A DNA stretch of 64,000 nucleotides from Epiperipatus broadwayi (lineage: Eukaryota; Onychophora; Udeonychophora; Euonychophora; Peripatidae), in assembly GCA_028023455.1 (NCBI GenBank), contig JAQFVV010000233.1, forward strand, positions 932,001 through 996,000, written 5' to 3'. Shown here piece after piece: positions 47,369 through 60,674 of this stretch. A program made the position numbers and the translations under genes. The notes below the pieces were generated by a model. The model was not told the DNA's origin. It made no database searches and saw nothing but the letters and a program-made list of their open reading frames with translations. How positions within the stretch are numbered: the first letter of the stretch is position 1; each line of letters starts with the position of its first letter.

Positions 47369-49581
47369 TCAACAGAGAGGGAGGGTAAGAGGGGAAATCT
47401 GCAGAGAGGGGAAGTCTGCAGAATCTGATGATTGTATGTTGAATTGAGAAATCTTGGGTAAGATGGGGGTGTCAAGAAAGTCTAAAGAAGAGGATTTTAA
47501 GGTCATAACCAAGTTGGAGCTGCATTTGTGAAATTTTCTTTTTATAAGATTATATTGAGAGCATAACTGGGCAGGGCAGGATTTCATGATGTGGCCCTGT
47601 CAAGAACAAAAAACACGGGTCCACATCTCACAAGATGATGATGAGGGGAGATTCTTTACAGTGAATGAACCCTGGGATTGATAGTGGAGAAAATTCCCTT
47701 TCCCAGCACAATCTGAAAGTCAGCAACATTAGTGTATACCTCAAAGCCAATGCTCCTCAATCACATTGCCAAAAGGTGCCAAAAGCTTTTGTAAGTTGAT
47801 CCTCCTGAAATTGATTCTGCAATTCTGCAAATAGCCCTGAATAAATGCAGGATGGTCAAGATCAATAGAGATTAGATATCATTTGTCATGGGATTTAAAA
47901 ATATTCTGAAAGGCTTCCTTAGCAACTACATTGTGAAATTGAACCACTACATCATGGTTATTTGGGTGAAAAAGTATATTTAAAAAACCAAAGGCCAGAT
48001 GTTATGAGCCTTAAACAATCCATACAGGACTTAGGTGGAAAATTTAAAAAGTTTCAGGTTATCTGTGGGGGGCAGCATTATTGCATTTCGGTCTTTTATA
48101 GATCTGAAAGATCTCATGAGCAGATCAGGTATTGATTGATTAAAACCTTCATTGATAATATGATGATGTGAAATGTCATGAAAAGGTTGGATTGGAAAAA
48201 TGTAGTTGATTATCACAGGCATCTTTTGTGGAGTTGTTGTCCCTGTTGATTATCATCATGTCTTTCTTGATGTCATCCATTTGAGGAGTTGCTTCACCCA
48301 TACTTATGTGGGCCAGGAAGGTAGGTCCTGAAGAATTTGAGCCAATAGCCACTTTTTCAGCATAGGAAAGAACTTTATGATTAGAATTATGAGGTAAGGA
48401 TTTTGGTTATGATTTTGGAGATTGAAACTGTTCAAGCCAATAGGTTGATTTGAAGCAGTAATAGGGTTAAGTTCAGGGAATGATTTTTGATATTTGGAAT
48501 TTGTAATAAATTCTGTGATGATGACAATGTAATTTCTGTTTTGATTCTTGGGTTACTTTCTGAAGTTAGTTCATTGGAATGTTTAGAATTGATTGTACAG
48601 GAGCATTTCTGAACTTAAAACTTGACTCAGTTGACTTTGTATCACTTGTGGAATGGGCATTGGGGTTAGACTCCTTATCATAGGCTCTTCTGCTATCATA
48701 ACTCGGTTTCTCAGTGATGCTGAGGGTTTTTCAGCAGCTCTGAGGCTCCACCAGTGACACTATAAAGTTTCATGGTCCCTGAGCCACAGAAAAATGGATT
48801 GTGGGTAGGCAATGCCTTGTTGTTTAGAGGATAAAATTCCTGATCATTTGGGTAAAAAAGTATGTGTAGTCTCTCCTAAGAGACTCATGTGGTTGAATTT
48901 GGCATTTTCATAGTTTATATTAATATTTTCTGAGTCAGAAATATGTCTGTTATAATTTATGGTGTTTTCTGAAAATTTTTTAAAAATTAATGGCGCCACT
49001 GTTTCTTCACTTTTTAGGTCATATCTTTTTTTTGAGACATGATAAAAATCCAATTTTTTCACAGGAATATAGCCACCATGAGAATACATATTATTGGACT
49101 CTTGGAATTTGAGTCTGAATCATGATCTAATGGCACTGTTGAGATGTTCTGCCATATTTCCGCACTTCCGATTCGACACTTTTCATTTTAAAACTTAAAA
49201 TTTTTGGTATTTTTGCAACAGACATTGTTTTTCTGATGGGTAAGCTTAATACTTTTGGGATATTTGTGGACTTAGGTTGGAAAACTTATTTATTACCATG
49301 GGGATTAGGTTTTGGTTTAGGATTAGTGTAAAAATTTTGCGATTAGAATCCATGTTACTTATTTTTGCATTCTCTAAGATTTCATTTGTAAAACTATCGG
49401 TAGAAACTGACTTTTTTGATTGCACTGAGGTAGAATTTAGGTTACCAGAGAAACTTTTAGTTTGTCTCCTGACAGTAGCATTCTTGTTGGACATAGCAAA
49501 GTGAATTATCTCATCTTTATTCTGGGCAACTGAATCATTGCATGTTCTGCTGTTTGTAGAAGCTTTTTTGCAGACTGCCAT
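47369..49581 (-). pseudogene. Element H ORF1 (gag-like), broken
   Basis: It opens with a 111-codon segment from the ATG at 49581 (MAVCKKASTNSRTC), polar and Ser/Asn-rich as in element F. Several frames later, at about 47620-47576, a knuckle is readable as xxxC-x4-H-x4-C with HIMKSC. The first Cys is now Arg and a stop lies inside the loop. A second, Cys-poor knuckle follows (PAQLCSQYNLIKRKFHKC), mirroring the degraded second knuckle of element F. A Ser/Pro-rich tail follows. Frameshifts are numerous. Confidence 0.6.
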
Positions 49582-49797
49582 GAATGTTCTTTAGAATGAA
49601 CAATAAATAATATAAATAGAGAATGAAATTGATGAAGTTTTAGATAAAATTAGATTTAAATAGTAAAGGTAATCTTACTTGAAATTTTGAAGAACAATTT
49701 TCTTGAAAATCTCAATACTGAGTGCAAGTTAGTCTGCCTCAGGAGAAGACTAGGCAGAGTGATTAATCCCATATGGCAATGCTCATTCTGAATGACC

Positions 49798-50400
49798 AAT
49801 GTTTAATGGATTTTCTCAAAATATAAAAATAAAGATTGATTATGATGAGTTAGAAGAAGTTAGCAGCTACAAATAACTTGGTCAGATTATTAATACAGAT
49901 GGAAACATAATGGATAAAAATTAATCACAGAGTTAAACTTGGAGTGCTTTTTATAGAAATAATTTGATACTAAAAGAAAATATGCCAAAGTGTTTAAAAA
50001 AGTTTTTTAATAATTGTATTTTACCTGTTCTTACTTATAGATCTGATACCTGGACACTTAATAGAAGTGCAATACAGAGACTTCAGACCACTCAAAGAAG
50101 TATGGAGAGATGAGATTGAAAACACAATATATGGGTAAGAGGACAAGCAGAAGTTACTGACCTCATTAAAAAATTAAAAGACTGGAGTTGGGCTGGACAT
50201 ATTGCTAGAAGAGATGATAATAGATGGACAATTAAAATCTTAAACTGGATTTCCAAGAGATTGTAAAAGATCCAGAGAGAGAGAGAGAGAGAGATCACAT
50301 GTGAGATGGATGGATGAAACAAGAAAACATGCAGGGGTGATGGAAAAGAGAAGCAAAAGATCAGAGAAGATGGATTGAACTTGGAGAGACCTTCATCCTG
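49798..50400 (+). mobile_element. RTE copy C, right part (after the nested insertion)
   Basis: It resumes with AATGTTTAATGGATTTTCTCAAAATAT and follows copy B through the C-terminal coding region to GAGAGACCTTCATCCTG at 50400. After that the final bases and the (TGA)n tail seen in A and B are not recognisable, so the 3' end is eroded or was deleted. The frame is broken by stops (for example TAA in place of the Tyr-Lys-Tyr-Leu codons) and indels. Confidence 0.9.
50274..50294. repeat. (GA)n run inside RTE copy C
   Basis: About ten GA units sit where copies A and B have a non-repetitive purine-rich stretch encoding CKRPRKRP. A microsatellite has grown inside the dead element. Confidence 0.9.
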
Positions 50401-50799
50401 AATGGATTTTTACCAATAATATTTTTTGTTACCATTTTTTATTTCATTATTTTTTTTTGTAAAATTTAACAATCTTAGTCTAAATTTCCCATTAACAGAA
50501 AGCTTATTAATGCTAAATGGTAAACCTATTTTTAAATTAATATATTTTTTTGTTACTATAAAAAAAAAAGTATTTATTTGTTTAGAGTGTGAATTTTTTA
50601 TTGGTAGACAACTTAATTATTCAAAAATTATTACAAAGGACAAATAGAAAATAGAATGTTTAGTGGCTTTAATAAGTCCAATTCTGCCAACATATGCTTA
50701 GATTTGGTAATCAATGAATATATGATTTATGTCCAATAATCAGAGGCCAATAGCTGTTAAATTCGGAAGTAGATGAGGGAAACAAGTGTGGGTTGCTTT

Positions 50800-52000
50800 G
50801 AATCTTTTTACTTGGCTTTAATAGTGGATTTGAAAAAAGAAATTTAACCACAATGTTTTATTTGTTGATTCTTGGTTAAACATTCTGAAAAAAGTTCTTG
50901 ATTTGAGATTAGCCTTAAATGATGCAACTAAATCTTTTTGAATTGGAAAATTTAATTTGTTCAACATCATTTTATACAGTTTCAACTTCTTTTCTGACAT
51001 TTAGTAAAGGAATATGTAAAAAAAATGAAACCACCACAAGGAAATATTCTTGAGTGCTTCAATAATATTTCTCATGGCAATAATTAACTGAGTATCCAAA
51101 AATTTAATATGGATACTTTTACCCAAACAAGGCAAAATATTGACCAGTAAAATATTCTAGTGTTTAAAAAGTTATCCAGATATGACTTGCATTACAATCT
51201 TAAGTAGCACCACCATTTTTCCAAGAAGATTATTTCTAGAAATTATTTTAGATCTAAATCTTAAATAAATGAAATAAGTTAAGTTATGATCCAAGATTAT
51301 TCTTAAATAGCATGAGATAGGATTGCAAAATGTTTTATTCAAATTATTTTTCAGTTGTTTTGATAAAGAAGGTTGAGATACAATCTTTGTTGGATTAGGA
51401 GAAAAAAACACTCCGATCCTTAAAAATATTTCCAAACTTATCATATTTTTATTGAGGAATCTCTTTTGTTAAATGAAAACAATATCATCAGCATTGTAAC
51501 AGACCATTGAATAAAATTTTGTACATGTTATGACTATTATTTAATGTCACTTCAGTTTTTCTATTGAAGAGCATTTTGGGAAGTAAATTAATGCTTTTCT
51601 TGGATTTCAGAATTTTAGAAACTTTTAGGTTATATTTTCAAATAGATTTATAAGATAATTTTGCACCAGTTATTTAATTTATTTGGAAAACCTTTTTCAG
51701 TATAAAATGCTTACAACAGCATCTTCCTGACCTAAACTTATTCTGTACTCTACTATTAGCCAAATTCTTGTTAATATTATTATTTTAAATATTTTGTAGG
51801 AAATACATAATAATGATATTAGGTCATAATTTTTTAGATCATTATTTGATAGGATTTAAGATTGCTACAGTTTTTGAATATTTTTGCTAAATATACTTTG
51901 ATTTTAGGTTTTACATTTTTAATGAAATTCTGAAAGTGTGCTATATGTTCCTGGAGCTTTTCATAGTTTAAGACAATCAAGATTAGTTACATATTCATAA
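50800..52000 (-). pseudogene. Element G reverse transcriptase remnant
   Basis: KAPGTYSTLSEF at about 51970-51935 resembles the conserved KAPGxDxI start of the RT. CYNADDIVFI at about 51505-51475 is the catalytic box, retaining both aspartates. A stop follows, then a 90-codon open segment (51444-51172) with FFSPNPTKI, the motif D region. A further 60-codon open piece (51000-50818) is unassigned. The spacing from KAPG to the DD box is somewhat shorter than usual, consistent with internal deletions. Confidence 0.6.
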
Positions 52001-52799
52001 CTATATGTAGTCTTAGTAGATTAATATTTGAAAACCATTATAAAAGAAAAGTTTCCAATTATGTTTTAATAATGCTTTAGATATTTGACAGGACTACTTT
52101 TTTAAAAAGTTCTTTACAAAACCTAAGCTTGTATAAAAGTAATCAGCACTTTGACTAGATTTTGCATGTTTTTTTTTCCATATTTTTTCTACATTTATCT
52201 TTTACAGAATCATACAGTAATTTAACAAATGTGTTAGCATTTTTTTCAAATCTTTAATAGATAAATATTGCCATAAAAAGCACTCCAGGTTTTGTTCCAA
52301 TTTGAATGAATTTCTTTCAATATTCTTGAGGTGCAGATTCTCTGGCTGATTTTATTATGAATTGTTATATTTATTACAAAAAGAAAGAATTGTAGACATT
52401 CAATACCTTGACACTAGTCAGACTTTCTTTAAATTTCATCTTGCAACAGCATAACTTTCAAATACATAAATCTGAATTTCAATAGTATTTAGACTTGGTT
52501 TATGTTGCACATAAGAAAAATGATTCAACATCAGTAAATCAATGGGTAATTTATAAATTATTTTTTTGTCAAAACAAATCTGGAATAGTCTCTATTGCAT
52601 ATCTTTCTGAATAAATGTTCCACATTGTTTGTCATTGTAAAGTAATACATAATTACTTAAATCTATCCATTCTAAAAGTTGACAACCTGCTCAATTCATA
52701 TTTGATATGTTAAAGACTACTATGAGAATTAAAAATATACTGAAGATGTAGAAAGATCTAAAAAAAGGCAGTAGAATCGGTTTGTATTGAGAGATTTTC

Positions 52800-53110
52800 A
52801 ATATTGCACAAATAAAAATTATTTATTCAAATGGTGATGTCAATATCATTTGAATTAACTTCTTTAAAAGTTGTATGCTTTACAAGATAATTTGAAATAA
52901 AGGTAGTCATACTCTGTTTAGAATGTGATGCATTGAGAATCAATGTAAATTTAAGAATTTCACAAAGATGCACATTACTAGAAAAAGGATGTGTCTCCTG
53001 AAATGCAATACAATCAGTGTTGTACTAAACAAGTTCTTTAGACAGGATCTACATTTTTAATATTGATATTCTCACAATTTAAGTAAAGTTATTATGTTGT
53101 GTTTTTGAAG
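52800..53110 (-). pseudogene. Element G endonuclease remnant
   Basis: LNCENINIKNVDP (about 53085-53045), with Asn in the first catalytic position, is followed in a shifted frame by DCIAFQETHPFSSNVHLC (about 53015-52960), containing the conserved QET glutamate. An open stretch NASHSKQSMTTFISNYL continues the strand order. These are the first two motifs of the AP-endonuclease domain of Jockey/I/CR1-type LINEs. The later GDFN and SDH motifs were not found. Confidence 0.65.
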
Positions 53111-53200
53111 TGAAGATTGCTTTACATGGCAATCATTTTTTCATTTTGAAAATCTATGATCTTTACTCTTTTGTGGTTCTGGAAGAGTTGCCCTTCATAA

Positions 53201-55990
53201 CACCACCAAGTTCACATTAATAGATTTATTGTGCATTTTTATAATTAGAAATTCTTAACCAGAAATAATCAAAATGAAATCTGTTTTTTTATGTAAAAAC
53301 AATTCATTTTATATGCCACTGTATACTACTTACTGGGTAACCATGGGAAGGCTTTCACTATCCACCCTAAGCAAAGTATTTATTTCACCATTATATTATA
53401 AATCTAGAATTTTCATATTACTTTGTTGCTATATACATTTTTGAATTTAAAAAACATTTTATTTAAGAGTGTTATCCACTTAATGGTGGGGTCTAATTCC
53501 TAATCCACCATTATTTCATGGCATCACTATACATTAAATTTATAATCTGTTTATATTCACAGAATAATTGTCAAAACAGTACATCATATTAAAAACTTCT
53601 TGCAAAAGCATTATATAATTAAATAAATACAGTATATTGCAGTTATTATTTTTTTAGTAAAATAATTATATAATTATTTTTTAAATATGTTTGAAAATTA
53701 ATATCATAATAATATAGTATTGATAATGATTATGGTGAATATAGCTGTTTTTTGTTTTTTTTTTAAGAAGTGGGACTACATTTTATGATGTTTGGTTTAT
53801 AATTACTATTCCTAACAAAATACTGTACATTTCAAACATAATTATGAAACAATAAAAAAAAAAAAAGCTAAATTCTGTTGTTGTTTTTTAAAACTTATCT
53901 ACATTCTTTGTTTAGTACACAGGACTCCCACAGTGTCGAGTTTATTTTTTGTATAGGTGACTTTCAACTAGACTCTTTATTAGTATATATGATAAAGAAA
54001 AAAAATGTTTAGCATATATTTATTGGTATATGTGGAGATTAATTGTAGTTGTAAAAATATAAAGTTCTGGTCTATACAAAAAGAAATGAATGATTAAAAA
54101 AGACTTTTATTAAATTTAAGATAACTAAAAATATAATAATTTCTGATCTAATAAAAATGATTAATCATTTATAAATTTATTAAAAATTGATTATTGTAAA
54201 CAATAAGCAGAAATACATCACCATGAAGGTAAATTTATGTAATGATTACTACTAAATTCAGAAGGATAATATTTGAAACTTAGCAGAGATGGCCTGTTGA
54301 GATGCACTGTAGAATTATATCACGCTCTGTTTTTAAGTCTAAATTTATATTTAATGGAGTTATATAAGATTTGAAACAATGCAAGCTTGATGAATATATT
54401 AATAACAGATTCAGTATATAAAATATTTATCTTTTTCAAAGGCACAAAATTGTTTTCAGCTTAGAAGTTTGACTATCATAGTACTAGACTGTTACATATT
54501 TTGCTTTCAATAAGTTAGATGATTATTGGATTTTCAAGAATAGTTTTATGCAATGAATTTTTATTAAATTCATATAAAAAAGTATATGTATTTTAAAATT
54601 TTTATAGTACGTTAATAATTTTATAAATTGTTTTGAATTCATTCAAAAAAAATTTTTTTCTATTTTATTACACCATTGGAAGTTGAGTAATAATTAAAAT
54701 TTAATAAAATAAAAAAAAAACATTTTTTATTAATAAAATAAAATAATCCAAAATGGTTTACTTAATCCATTAATCTTGAGCTCCAGAATAAGCTATTCTA
54801 CTCTACCAAATATTGGAGGCCTTTTTTTTTTATTTCCACCAAATTAAATTTACTATTTGCGAAGTATTCAATATATTCAATTTTTTCACAAGAAAAGTGA
54901 TATTTCAAGTAATATATTATTGTAAAACAACATTGGAGTTATTCAAAATTTATACTTATAAAAGATCAACATCACAAAGCATCACTTTGTCTTAGCATAG
55001 CCTAAGCTAATTTAAAAGGTTAGCTCTTTGAAATTATAATTCTGTAAGGCTGGTCTTATTATAATTTTCAAATAGTTAAATGTAATAAAAGATAAATATT
55101 TTCAGTAAAAATTCTGTAATGTTTCTAATTCATAGTTTGCTCTATTAGATTATGCTACAAATAATGTAATATTATACAACTATTAAATTTATTTAGTAAA
55201 TAAACATTATTTTATTTTAACAGTATAGGTTGTGAAATATCTCTCATGAGAATATTTCTGTACATTTACTCTCTTGATTATTTTTTTTTTTTCCAGAAAT
55301 ATTTTTTTTTCCTTTTGCATCAAGGTTTTAAAAATATTTTAATATTGGGATTTTACTTGTCTATTTATTAATTCTCCTGCTCTATATTGTTTAGCACAAT
55401 TACAGAGTGGTGGTGACGTAGCTTCTCTGCTGAATAAAATAAAAAATATCAGAATTTGATGTTCTGATACAAATAATCTAAGAATACTTACCAGTATATT
55501 CTACTTCTGAAAACTATATATCTGTTTGGAGGAAAAATAGTTGTGCAAAACATCTGAGTAGCATAACCATAAGAAATGTCCAATTTAAGCCCACTTTTAA
55601 AATAAATTTCATCTTTTGATATATTCCTCCATCAGATATCTGAAAATAAATTGTTGCATAAAAAGTGTATAAAATGACATTAAGTAAATCAAAATTATTA
55701 TTTACCTAAGGCAAAACTTCACTACCTAAAAATACACTTAAATCAAGATTTTAAAAAAAAAAATACTTAACACATATTTTACTGAATAACTAAATGAACA
55801 ATAGAAAGCTTCTTATGATTTTTGTCAACACATTCAAGAACCATTCATAGACTGTTTTTATATATTTCAGAAATGAAATTAAACAGTATAATGACTGTAC
55901 ATTTATACATTAAGTAATTATCTTTTACTTGAATGCTCTACACATTTCTTTGTACTGTTTGTTAATAGTTAGCTGTCTAAAAAATCTATA
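53201..55990. other. Non-coding stretch, no gene seen
   Basis: A+T-rich DNA with homopolymer runs (for example near 53850, 54700, 55285). Only short open frames, none recognisable. Confidence 0.4.
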
Positions 55991-55998
55991 AGCTAAAG

Positions 55999-56469
55999 CA
56001 GTGGTCTTAACCTTTTCACAGCTGTGGACTGGTAAAAATAAGGATAAGGTTCCGCGGACCAGCAAAAATAAGGATAAGATTTCGCAGACCGGAGGAAGTC
56101 TATAGATAAATTTTCTTAAAGATGAGCATAATTGTTATAACTGATCAAAACAACAATGTTAAACATATAAGATAAAGTTATATATATATGGAGTTTATAT
56201 AATAAAAAACTTTTTTTAAATTTTTTTTAGAAAAGTAATAAAAAATTTAATTTTACCTCCCCCCCCCCATAAACATCTGTGATAACTAGAAAAACAAATT
56301 AATTTATGAATGATTGATTAGATTTTGTTTTCATTCAAAAATTGGCTATATTATTTAAAAGTTTAAACTCTTATTATTACAAACTTTTTACTGCCCGTCT
56401 AGCACGCGGACCTGCAGAAAAGTTCCGCAGCCCAATGCCGGGCCGCGGACCAAGGGTTGAAGAACACTG
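55999..56469. mobile_element. hAT-type MITE, 471 bp, with 8-bp target-site duplication
   Basis: The left end CAGTGGTCTTAACC and the right end (reverse complement CAGTGTTCTTCAACCC) form imperfect terminal inverted repeats of the CAGTG...AACC type usual in hAT elements. AGCTAAAG stands directly outside both ends (55991-55998 and 56470-56477), a perfect 8-bp duplication as hAT transposases make. The ends carry GC-rich blocks (CCGCGGACC), while the middle is A+T-rich. No transposase is encoded, so mobility would have needed an autonomous relative. A 30-bp direct duplication (AAAAATAAGGATAAG at 56034 and 56064) lies inside the left end. Poly-C near 56262. Confidence 0.92.
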
Positions 56470-56477
56470 AGCTAAAG

Positions 56478-59400
56478 AAATAATATAAATGTACTAAATG
56501 AATGAAGCTGTTATACTCAATGTACCACTTGGGGTCTCAAGCATCATATGACTTTTTTATTGATTAAGATAAGTTTATTTATATATGAAGTTAAAAAAAT
56601 TAGATATAATAATCAAAAATAAAATAAACAATATTTACACAGGGTTACAACAAGATGGCATAAATGTCATTATTTTTATAAAATATATATTGCTTTTATT
56701 TTGTCTTCAAATCTTCTAAACATTGTTGATAAAGTAGATGTTATCATGTTAAATTAAAGTGTAGAAGTCATTTTGTGATCATTTTCATTAGTTTGTTAAA
56801 TACATTGAAAAAAAAAATTGAATAGAGAGATGTTTATTTGTATATCAGTCAGAAGATATTTGCAAGATTGACTGAAACTTTTGCAGAAGTGGAAGATATT
56901 AGAAAAAAAGTATAAGGCAGGATGTTATTTTTATTTTATTCATTATAATTTTAGCTAAGTTTTTGAAAGACTATTTATTGTTTTGACAAGGATTGAATTA
57001 GCATTTTGAGAATAAAATTTAATTGAATCATATTTGAAGGTGATATGAGGGTGTTTATCGTTAGTGAGGATTAGGTTAACAATATAACAGTTAAGTTGAT
57101 TGAGAAAAATTAAAGCAATTCATTTAAATGATACTTTATTTATTCATTTCACTTAAGTGATATTTTATTCATTAATTCATTTTTTATAGATAGATCTGAT
57201 CAGCATTGTTAGTTATGCGAATAATCATCTTTCTTATCCTGACTCATCTTATCTGACTTAAACACAATATAATCTTATTGATCCCCCCCCCTCCACACAC
57301 ACAACCTATTAGTTAATATTGACATAAGTGTAAATATAAATCCACTCTTTACAAAATCTTACAATAACTATCAAAAATCAAAAATGTCTGGATATGTAGA
57401 ATGCAAAAATTATATGTCACTTTTATAGAATTTCCTTCAATCCAATACCAATAAAAGAGATGTCTTTACTTTGGAAAATAACTTTACACATTGCTTTTTT
57501 TTTTGCCTTTTACTAAAAATCTACAAATGATAATGTAATCTTGAGTTATTTAATTAAGGCCTAATTTAGTATCATTAAATTAAGTGCTTAAATCTGCAAT
57601 TATATAAAAAATGTCTCCCAGCATCGATATAAAATATAAAAGTAATATATAAGATCAAATCAATATCTTTAAGATCAAATGAGAAAGGAAACTGTTATGA
57701 AGAACCGTAAGTGAAATTAATTATAGTAGCAATCAGGCTACCCTCAGCCAATATTTTTTTCAAAAAATTTAATGAAATCTTTAAAGTCAAGATAAAAGTT
57801 ATATATTTAATAATGAATGAATGGTGAGTAGTACATCAAATAAACTCATTTTAACTTTACAAAACATCTCTCAGCAAAACAATTTTTCCTACAAATTCAC
57901 TGAGTTTGTGATCTGTACAAAGTAATCTATGATGTTGATAAAACTAAAGTTTGAAGTAAAAGTACCGTTAGTATTTAGGTTCATAATCATTCATACACAC
58001 CCGCACATTTATATATGTGTTGTGTGCATGTACACTTACACGTCTGAATACTCTTCTAATAATATTTACTAACAATTCATGAATAAGTATGGTCATTCTA
58101 ACTCCTAAAAAAACAAATAGAGAGACAACGAAAACAAAAAGTTAAAGGTGAGTATCACTGTCTATATTAATCTAAATGTAAACTGCACATATAACTACAT
58201 AAATCACGACAAAAGCCATACGTGGCAGTTGTTTTGGGTAAAATACATATGTAACGCATTGAATATAAGCATGCATATTATAAATTTAAAGAAAAGAGGG
58301 GGGTATTTTGTGTGTGTGTGCGCGTTCTTGAATGTTTAAGTAGTCAGTAGCATGGAGTGTATACAGTACATGAAAATAGATTATTTCTAAATTGAAAAAT
58401 ATAAAAATAAGTAAGAGTAAGATAATAAAATCTGTACATTGACTATAATGTTTTATTATCTTCTTCTCATTAATAAGTCAATAAGTAGAAAATGAATAAA
58501 TTATATAAAAACAATATGTTAATACGGATTTCTACATATATTTAAGACTAAACCTTTCAAGCGATCTTAGAGATAAAAATCAAATAAGTTGAGATTAGGG
58601 CTTATCTTCAGTGATCCATGTTTTAGATCTTTCTTAAAGTTTGACTGCATAACTGCGTATTATCAGTTGTACAGTCTCGACTCAGTCTGCTAAATTCTTT
58701 AATAACTGCTGGTTTTCTAGGACCAAAGTTATCTGAATAAATGATCTCTATTTTATTCAAAGACAAAATCCTATTGGCAAATGAAGAATAAAAACCACTT
58801 TTTTTGAGCTCCATATTTATATCACACACATATATATAGCTATTGTAATTAACTGAAAGGTTATAAAAATTTGTCTTTAAATATCTGCCTTAAAAAACAC
58901 AGTTCATTAATTACAGTATTTTTAGATCCATTTTTTAGATAATAATAATAGCCAGATGTTTATTTACCAATCAATGTTTAGGAGGTTACATAATAATCTA
59001 GACTTAAGTACTAGAAGAAAAATTTATTAACTTGCTTCAAATTTAAAACTTTTTAAAATTTAGATTCATATTGGTGAAATAAATATCTCATCCTCAAGTC
59101 CTTCACATTATACATCTATATATCTATCCCATTTATGTAACTCTATATATCCATCTAACTTTTTTTTTTACCTTAATATTTATCTAATTATCTCTCTCTC
59201 TATATATAGTAAAGTAAATATCGATCTGATTCTGAATACATAAATAATCCTTTAAAAAGCTGTTTTTTTAATAGTTAATTGGATTGTTTTTAATAACAAA
59301 AATATAAAAATCACGTTCATTTTCTTGCATGATGTCAAGATTATTTTCATCTTTATTAAGACTAATGAGTCTACTCTCCAGTTTCAACATAACACTATAA

Positions 59401-60674
59401 TAAAAATTAGTAGTTTAAAATTAATCTTTGGCAATCACGTGTTATTTTTTGTTCAAATATCTAATTATAATTCTGATTAATGATTTTTTTACGCTTTACT
59501 GATAATAATATTATGAACTCCACCTCTTGAAGAATGCTACCTGTGTTATCAAAAAAATAAAACAGCAATCGATTCAGAACGCATGTCTAACACCATGGTA
59601 AATTAGTACGTTTTATTACTAACAGTTCGATTTAATTTTTCCTAAATTAGGCTATAAATATTTGTCATTTCGCGGGATGTTAAAAAAATAAAAACAAAGA
59701 ATTATCTATGAGACAATTGACTTTCAATAAATCAATAATTATCTATATTATATATAGATTTTATTTTTTAAAAAAAATTTAAAATACATAAATAGATTAA
59801 TAAATTTACTTGACCAACAAATGCTTCTTTAAACATTAAATTACTTTCTTTATGTTTGTATCAACGCTTCGCATCTAGTTATATTATTATTAGGTGCTGC
59901 GAAATCAATTTTCACGATCACGTGATTAGCATTTCCCCAAAATAACCTAGTATATAATTTATTCTCACTTTAAAATTATTAATTCCTTCTCTTTTATTTT
60001 TAGACTGTTCAAATATACATTTACCATTGAGCTGATTATCAGAAGATCTCTATTTTTCTAATGAATTAGATCATCTTATAATATGCCCGAAATAGGTTAT
60101 TTCAGTCCTGTTATTTATGATTTAAGTGAGAATTACCGATCAAGTTCGATCAAGTTTTTACTTACTTGTTTTTTCATTGATTGCAGTTTAAAAGCATTTT
60201 TTTTTTTATTACCTTTCTTTATATAGTATCCAACTTTCACATTTATAGAAAGCTCTTTATTTTGAAAGAAATGACTTCCTCTAAATGTCACCGATACTTT
60301 TAAGTGCATTTATCTCTAGTGTAAATCTGCAATAAATATCTAATTGGCTAAGATAATCTATGTATCTCTTTTTCCAATGTGAAACCATTTCTTCAAACTT
60401 GATTCTCAGAACCATGATGGTTAGTATAAAATCAAAACTATCTTTCACAGATTATATCTATTTCCAGTATGTTTAAGGTTTGATGATGCAACTGGATATA
60501 TAACTACTGTTCTAAAATAACTGACTTGCAGAATACTTGGTTTAATCATCATCAATAACTTAAAAATCAGATGTGTGATATCATGTATTATAATTAAATA
60601 TTTTAAAGTTAGTAATTATTTATATTTGGAAAGCAAGTTGCAAACAATGTGTGTTGATAACTTACTTAAGGTGA
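56478..60674. other. Non-coding stretch, no assignable gene
   Basis: A+T-rich, with a poly-C run near 57283-57292 and a CA/TG-rich patch at 57990-58040. CpG is slightly more frequent between 58000 and 60000, including TCACGTGA at 59918-59925 (an E-box palindrome) and GGCTATAAATA near 59650. A 68-codon minus-strand frame (58829-58623) is unrecognised. Confidence 0.35.

Larger units (their letters stand above)
42744..49797 (-). mobile_element. Element H: 7.05-kb non-LTR retrotransposon nested in RTE copy C
   Basis: The insertion splits RTE copy C and is flanked by AATGTT (42738-42743 and 49798-49803). It is visibly less A+T-rich than its surroundings. On the minus strand it has, from its 5' end at 49797: ORF1 with a degraded CCHC knuckle (about 47580-47620), an endonuclease (46150-46800), a reverse transcriptase (44460-45000) and a C-terminal Cys/His motif (about 43575-43630). 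This is the plan of a Jockey/I-type LINE, and the length suggests a nearly full-length copy. All frames are broken. It must be younger than copy C. No RNase H domain was recognised. Confidence 0.85.
50650..53200 (-). mobile_element. Element G: decayed non-LTR element with endonuclease and RT remnants
   Basis: On the minus strand the left-over order is endonuclease (about 53110-52800), then RT (about 52000-50800). Evidence is given in the two pseudogene entries. Boundaries are approximate, no duplication was found and no ORF1 was recognised to its right. It lies directly after the right end of RTE copy C in opposite orientation. It is far more A+T-rich than element H, which suggests greater age. 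Confidence 0.6.

Noticed and set aside
58623-58829. 68-codon minus-strand frame with a fairly protein-like end (SRLSRDCTTDNTQLC)
   Set aside because: No recognised family, no splice or promoter context that decides it; chance cannot be excluded.
59918-59925. TCACGTGA palindromic E-box
   Set aside because: A perfect bHLH-type site, but isolated sites of 8 bp are expected by chance and no gene is nearby.
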